Assembly (NCBI GenBank): GCA_946480585.1
Contig: CAMLKQ010000083.1
Location: forward strand, 1 to 8,589
Direction: 5' to 3'
DNA: 8,589 bases
DNA from: an uncultured Kangiella sp.
GTDB taxonomy: Bacteria > Pseudomonadota > Gammaproteobacteria > Enterobacterales > DSM-103792
The notes beneath the pieces were generated by a model. It saw nothing but the letters and a program-made list of their open reading frames with translations. It did no database searches and had not been told where the DNA came from. The position numbers and the translations under genes were made by a program. Of the stretch, positions 5,725 through 8,589 are shown in pieces. Each line of letters opens with the position of its first letter. Within the stretch, counting starts at the first letter, position 1.

Positions 5725-7113
5725 TTATACCGTGCGCAAATACCACTGATATTCGAGCGGGCTGACGTGGTAATTGAACTCGTTGTACTCGGCCCGTTTG
5801 CAGGCGACATAAACATTGCAGAAATCGCGGCCCAAATACTCCGGAATGATCTCGCCGGCCTCGAACAGTTCAATGGCGTGGATCCAGACATTCGGTAGCG
5901 TCGCCTCGTGCTGGGTATAGGCGTTGCCGACCGTTTCCGGGCCGCAATCGAGTTTGTTGGTCAGGCCGTGATGCATACCAGCCAGCACAGTGGCGACCAG
6001 CAAGTAAGGGTTGGCGTCAGCGCCGGCCACACGATGCTCGACTCGGGTGGCGTCGGCGGGGCCGGCCGGAATGCGCAAACTGACCGAGCGGTTGTTGACA
6101 CCCCAGGCAGGACAGTTCGGCACAAACGAATTGACGCGGAACCGGCGATAGCTGTTGGCGTTCGGCGCGAAAATCGCCATGCCTTCGTGCATCGTCGCCA
6201 TCAGACCACCGAGTGCCCATTTGAGCTGGTTGGTGAACTGGCCTTTGTCATCGGCGAACACGTTCTTGCCGTGTTCATCGATCAGCGAGATGTGGATGTG
6301 AGTGCCCGAGCCGGCCTTGTCGTCATACGGCTTGGCCATGAAGGTTGCTTCGAAGTTGTGGTTCAGTGCCACGCCCTTGATCAGCCGCTTGAGCAGGAAG
6401 GCATCGTCACAGGCGCGCAGCGCATCGGCCCGGTGTTCGAGGTTGATCTCGTACTGGCCCGGGGCGTATTCAGCGACGGCGGTGTCGGCCGGCAGATTCT
6501 GCACTTCAATCGATTGCGCGATGTCTTCGAGCAGCTCGTCGAAATCATCTAGCGCTTCAATCGCATAAACTTGGGTCGATTCTTCCCGGCGGCCGGTGAA
6601 CGGCGAGATCGGCGGCTGCGGGGTGTAGGTGTCGATGCGTTGGCGGTCGAGCAGATAAAACTCCAGCTCGACGGCGACAACTGGCGTTAGTTTCAATTCC
6701 TTGAATTTGTCCAGCACGCGCGCCAGCACCTGACGCGGATCGGCGAAGAACGGTTGGCCATCGCCGGTGTGCATGGTCATCAGCAGCTGGGCCATCGGCC
6801 GTTTTTGCCACGGTGACAGTTTCAGCGTGCCGGGGATGGGCCAGCAGATCTGATCCATGTCGCCGACATCGAAGCCGAGGCCGGCTTCTTCAATGCAATC
6901 ACCAGTGATATCGAGCGAGAAAATGGAGCCGGGCAGGGCGACGCCGTTTTTGTAGCATTTGATCAGGCTGTCGCGGTCGATGCGTTTGCCACGGGCAACA
7001 CCGTTGGTGTCGCAGACAAACAAATCGATGCCAAGCACGTCCGGGTTTTGCTGCAGAAAGAGTTCGGCTTCCCGCGGGTCCGGTTTGATGAATGAAGCGT
7101 TGTTGGTGGTCAT
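5725..7113 (-). CDS. puuA: Gamma-glutamylputrescine synthetase (glutamine synthetase superfamily), 462 aa
   Basis: An ATP-dependent ligase that joins glutamate to putrescine or a related amine, the first step of the gamma-glutamyl route. The beta-grasp N-domain carries DTNGVARGKRI (35-45). The catalytic domain shows VAVELEFYLLDRQR (146-159; E149 and E151 bind metal), AEYAPGQYEINL (214-225), the His-containing GSGTHIHISL (268-277), NSYRRF (320-325), NNRSVSLRIP (340-349) and RVEHRVAGADANPYL (357-371). VAVELEFYLLDRQR also occurs in E. coli PuuA as I recall it, which separates this from true GlnA. The glutamine synthetase adenylylation-site motif was not seen. The ATG at 7113 has only a weak purine stretch upstream. 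The gene is transcribed towards puuB and diverges from a puuD-like gene, the same context as Pseudomonas spuI/spuB genes. A Spu-type name would be equally fair. Confidence 0.9.
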   Translation of the reverse strand: MTTNNASFIKPDPREAELFLQQNPDVLGIDLFVCDTNGVARGKRIDRDSLIKCYKNGVALPGSIFSLDITGDCIEEAGLGFDVGDMDQICWPIPGTLKLSPWQKRPMAQLLMTMHTGDGQPFFADPRQVLARVLDKFKELKLTPVVAVELEFYLLDRQRIDTYTPQPPISPFTGRREESTQVYAIEALDDFDELLEDIAQSIEVQNLPADTAVAEYAPGQYEINLEHRADALRACDDAFLLKRLIKGVALNHNFEATFMAKPYDDKAGSGTHIHISLIDEHGKNVFADDKGQFTNQLKWALGGLMATMHEGMAIFAPNANSYRRFRVNSFVPNCPAWGVNNRSVSLRIPAGPADATRVEHRVAGADANPYLLVATVLAGMHHGLTNKLDCGPETVGNAYTQHEATLPNVWIHAIELFEAGEIIPEYLGRDFCNVYVACKRAEYNEFNYHVSPLEYQWYLRTV

Positions 7114-7203
7114 GATGGGTGGCTCTGGGTCGAGTTTGGTCCGTTGCGGGACCTCGTCTTAGCGTCGCCTGCGTTTTGAGGTGCCGGCTTTACCACGACC
7201 GAC

Positions 7204-7307
7204 ACCCGGTGTTGCCCGTCACGCAAGCCCTGGACGGGTCAGGGGCCTCCGGCCGGGTCGGGATGGGTTCCGACTCGACGACAACCGGGCGATGCCCTGT
7301 CCGGTTG
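7204..7307. other. Cluster of nested inverted repeats, possible structured leader RNA
   Basis: Four stems can be read by eye: ACCCGG (7204-7209) with CCGGGT (7253-7258); inside it CCCGTC (7215-7220) with GACGGG (7233-7238); GTCGG (7257-7261) with CCGAC (7270-7274); and CAACCGG (7282-7288) with CCGGTTG (7301-7307). The first and third overlap by two bases. The cluster would lie in the 5' leader of the puuA-like message on the minus strand, roughly 90-195 bases before its start. I do not recognise a known riboswitch; high GC makes chance stems likely. Confidence 0.3.
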
Positions 7308-7423
7308 CGAGGGTCCTGCTCAACACCTGTTTAATATCTTCAAATGCTCCCGATCCGGCGTTTAACTGTCAAGGTCAGTCGGTGTTGCGCTGCACAAGGC
7401 GTCGAAAAAGCCTGGCGGGGTGG

Positions 7424-7453
7424 TTGACTGGCCCCCATTTGCCCGGCTATAAA
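7424..7453 (+). promoter_or_regulatory. Candidate sigma-70 promoter for the puuD-like gene
   Basis: TTGACT (7424-7429) and TATAAA (7448-7453) each match the consensus hexamers at five of six positions, with an 18-bp spacer. Transcription would start near 7460, giving a leader of about 140 nt before the ATG at 7599. Confidence 0.5.
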
Positions 7454-7598
7454 GGCCGCAATTCGGCACCTGAAGCCCATTCGCCCTCCGGACAGTTCAC
7501 GGTTCACAGGCGAGATTCCACGGGCAGATTGCTGGGACCCCAAGCGGTCTGCATTCCCTGTATTGTTCAGTAAAGCGTTACACGCACTGTTTAAGAAA

Positions 7599-8390
7599 AT
7601 GAACGACAACACACAAGCTCATGCCACGCCAACCGGGCGCCGACCGCTGGTGGCCATCATCTCTGATGTCCGCCTGTTCGGGCCGCACCCCTTTCATATG
7701 GTAGGTGACAAATACATCCGCGCCGTCGAGCGCTGCGCCGGCGTGCTACCGGTGCTGCTGCCGGCATTTGCCGGGTCGATTCCGGATGCCGAGCTCATCG
7801 AGCGCTTTGATGGCATTGTGCTGACCGGTAGCTATTCCAATGTCGAACCGCACCGGTACGGTCGCGAACGGCAAAAAGCCGAGGATCTGAATGATCCGCA
7901 CCGCGACGAAACCGTGCTGGGGCTGATCCCGGCCGCGATTGCCGCAGGAGTGCCGGTGTTCGGCATCTGCCGTGGCTTTCAGGAAATGAACGTGGCCTTT
8001 GGTGGCACCCTGCATCAGGAGGTGCACAAAGTGACCGGCCTCTCGGATCACCGGGAGGATAAGGACGACCCACTGGACGAGCAGTATGGCCCCGCCCATG
8101 AGGTCGCACTGACGCCGGGCGGGGTCATGGCAGGCTTGCTCGGCCAGCCGCGTATCGAGGTCAACTCCCTGCACGGGCAGGGCATCGATGAGCTGGCGCC
8201 AAACCTGAAAGTGGAGGCGACGGCCCCCGACGGGCTGATTGAGGCCTACAGTGTAAGCACGGCGAAATCCTTCGCGCTGGCGGTGCAGTGGCACCCGGAG
8301 TGGAAGGCGTGGGATAACCCGGTGTCAGTCAAATTGTTCGCGGCCTTTGGTGAGGCCTGCAAAAAACGGATGCAAGCGAGAGATTTATGA
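7599..8390 (+). CDS. puuD: Gamma-glutamyl-gamma-aminobutyrate hydrolase, class I glutamine amidotransferase-like, 263 aa
   Basis: A peptidase C26-family enzyme that hydrolyses gamma-glutamyl-GABA to glutamate and GABA, the last gamma-glutamyl step of putrescine degradation. Visible features are VAIISDVRLFG (18-28), DGIVLTGSYSNVEPHRYG (71-88), the nucleophile elbow FGICRGFQE with Cys124, HREDKDDPLDEQYGPAHEV (151-169), VNSLHGQG (188-195), and VQWHPEW with the catalytic pair His232 and Glu234. From memory, E. coli PuuD is about 254 aa and shares these blocks; Pseudomonas SpuA is the equivalent. I chose the ATG at 7599 over an in-frame TTG at 7563 on family length; both have weak ribosome binding sites. 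The stop overlaps the next start by ATGA, so the two genes are translationally coupled. It diverges from the puuA-puuB pair, consistent with co-regulation from the shared region. Confidence 0.9.
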   Translation: MNDNTQAHATPTGRRPLVAIISDVRLFGPHPFHMVGDKYIRAVERCAGVLPVLLPAFAGSIPDAELIERFDGIVLTGSYSNVEPHRYGRERQKAEDLNDPHRDETVLGLIPAAIAAGVPVFGICRGFQEMNVAFGGTLHQEVHKVTGLSDHREDKDDPLDEQYGPAHEVALTPGGVMAGLLGQPRIEVNSLHGQGIDELAPNLKVEATAPDGLIEAYSVSTAKSFALAVQWHPEWKAWDNPVSVKLFAAFGEACKKRMQARDL

Positions 8391-8589
8391 GTAACGGTCA
8401 AACGAGTCACGAAGAAGAAGTCTTGAAACAGTGGTTTGAAGAACGCGGTATCACCGAGGTCGAGTGCATGGTGCCGGACATGACCGGCGTGGCACGCGGC
8501 AAAATTGTTCCGGCCAAGAAATTCTTCCGCGAGAACATGCGGCTGCCGGAAGGCATTTTCATTCAAACCGTCACCGGCGACTGGCCAGA
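8387..8589 (+). CDS. Second glutamine synthetase-like (gamma-glutamylpolyamine synthetase) gene, N-terminal part
   Basis: The gene runs off the right edge; 67 codons are visible. The translation begins MSNGQTSHEEEVLKQWFEER and continues with ITEVECMVPDMTGVARGKIV and a stretch ending in FIQTVTGDW. The DMTGVARGK block is the beta-grasp signature of glutamine synthetase superfamily ligases, corresponding to DTNGVARGK in the puuA-like protein. The surrounding residues differ, so this is a paralogue from another subfamily rather than a recent duplicate. The TEVEC...D-TG-ARGKI pattern and the position after a puuD/spuA gene recall the Pseudomonas spu glutamine synthetases. The ATG overlaps the hydrolase TGA (ATGA). 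It probably glutamylates a polyamine or similar amine; the substrate is unknown. Confidence 0.8.
   Translation, partial: MSNGQTSHEEEVLKQWFEERGITEVECMVPDMTGVARGKIVPAKKFFRENMRLPEGIFIQTVTGDWP

Larger units (their letters stand above)
7114..7598. promoter_or_regulatory. 485-bp divergent control region of the polyamine genes
   Basis: This region separates the puuA-like gene (leftwards) from the puuD-like gene (rightwards). The puuA-proximal part (about 7140-7310) is GC-rich and full of inverted repeats. Around 7320-7375 it is AT-richer, with a perfect TTGACA on the minus strand (7372-7367) but no good -10 at 16-18 bp from it. A sigma-70-like promoter towards puuD lies at 7424-7453. Two GTTCAC hexamers sit one base apart (7495-7500 and 7502-7507) in the puuD leader. 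I found no coding gene here that I trust. Confidence 0.5.

Noticed and set aside
7367..7372. Perfect TTGACA on the minus strand as the puuA promoter
   Set aside because: No acceptable -10 hexamer lies 16-18 bp downstream; the nearest TATTAA is 30 bp away. Kept only as a remark on the region.
7429..7443. CTGGCCCCCATTTGC as a sigma-54 promoter for the puuD-like gene
   Set aside because: Only 9 bases separate GG and GC, where sigma-54 promoters strictly need 10; the overlapping TTGACT/TATAAA pair explains the site better.
1..8589. Mobile elements, tRNA or rRNA genes, CRISPR arrays, integration sites
   Set aside because: No transposase or integrase coding, no terminal repeats with target duplications, no cloverleaf and no regularly spaced repeats were found by reading both strands.

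Overview
The window looks like chromosomal DNA of a gammaproteobacterium. It is moderately GC-rich and densely coded, it has a sigma-54-type two-component system, and it carries a gamma-glutamyl polyamine catabolic cluster whose layout resembles the puu genes of Escherichia coli and the spuA/spuB/spuI genes of Pseudomonas. I cannot name the genus. I see no insertion sequence, tRNA, rRNA, CRISPR array or phage gene.

Left part (about 1-4100, all on the minus strand): reading leftwards, there is a 109-aa exported or membrane-anchored small protein (4003-3674), a sensor histidine kinase (3564-2329), an NtrC-type sigma-54-dependent response regulator (2332-947, overlapping the kinase by ATGA), and a 249-aa predicted secreted protein (758-9). 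Neither the small protein nor the secreted protein belongs to a family I recognise. Each has a good -24/-12 (sigma-54) promoter match 45-60 bases upstream of its start codon. A pair of near-perfect palindromes (TCCCG-N4-CGGGA), with centres 21 bp apart, lies about 119 and 140 bp upstream of the predicted start of transcription of the small-protein gene, where an NtrC-type activator would bind. A degenerate version lies at almost the same distance from the secreted-protein promoter. I infer a self-contained envelope-signalling regulon: the kinase senses, the regulator activates sigma-54 polymerase, and the two exported proteins are the output. The logic resembles ZraPSR, but the output proteins are different.

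Middle gap (4004-4365): it holds the enhancer-like palindromes, the sigma-54 promoter, and an 11-bp hairpin after the end of the neighbouring operon.

Right part (4366-8589): this is polyamine catabolism. On the minus strand, a gamma-glutamylputrescine synthetase (PuuA-like, 7113-5725) is followed by a FAD-dependent gamma-glutamylputrescine oxidase (PuuB, 5643-4366), with a strong hairpin in the 81-bp gap. Divergently on the plus strand, a gamma-glutamyl-GABA hydrolase (PuuD/SpuA, 7599-8390) overlaps by ATGA the start of a second, different glutamine-synthetase-like gene (8387 to the window end). Together they glutamylate putrescine or a related amine, oxidise it, and release GABA after an aldehyde dehydrogenase step (PuuC) not seen here. 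The 485-bp divergent region holds a sigma-70-like promoter towards puuD and a cluster of nested inverted repeats in what would be the puuA leader.
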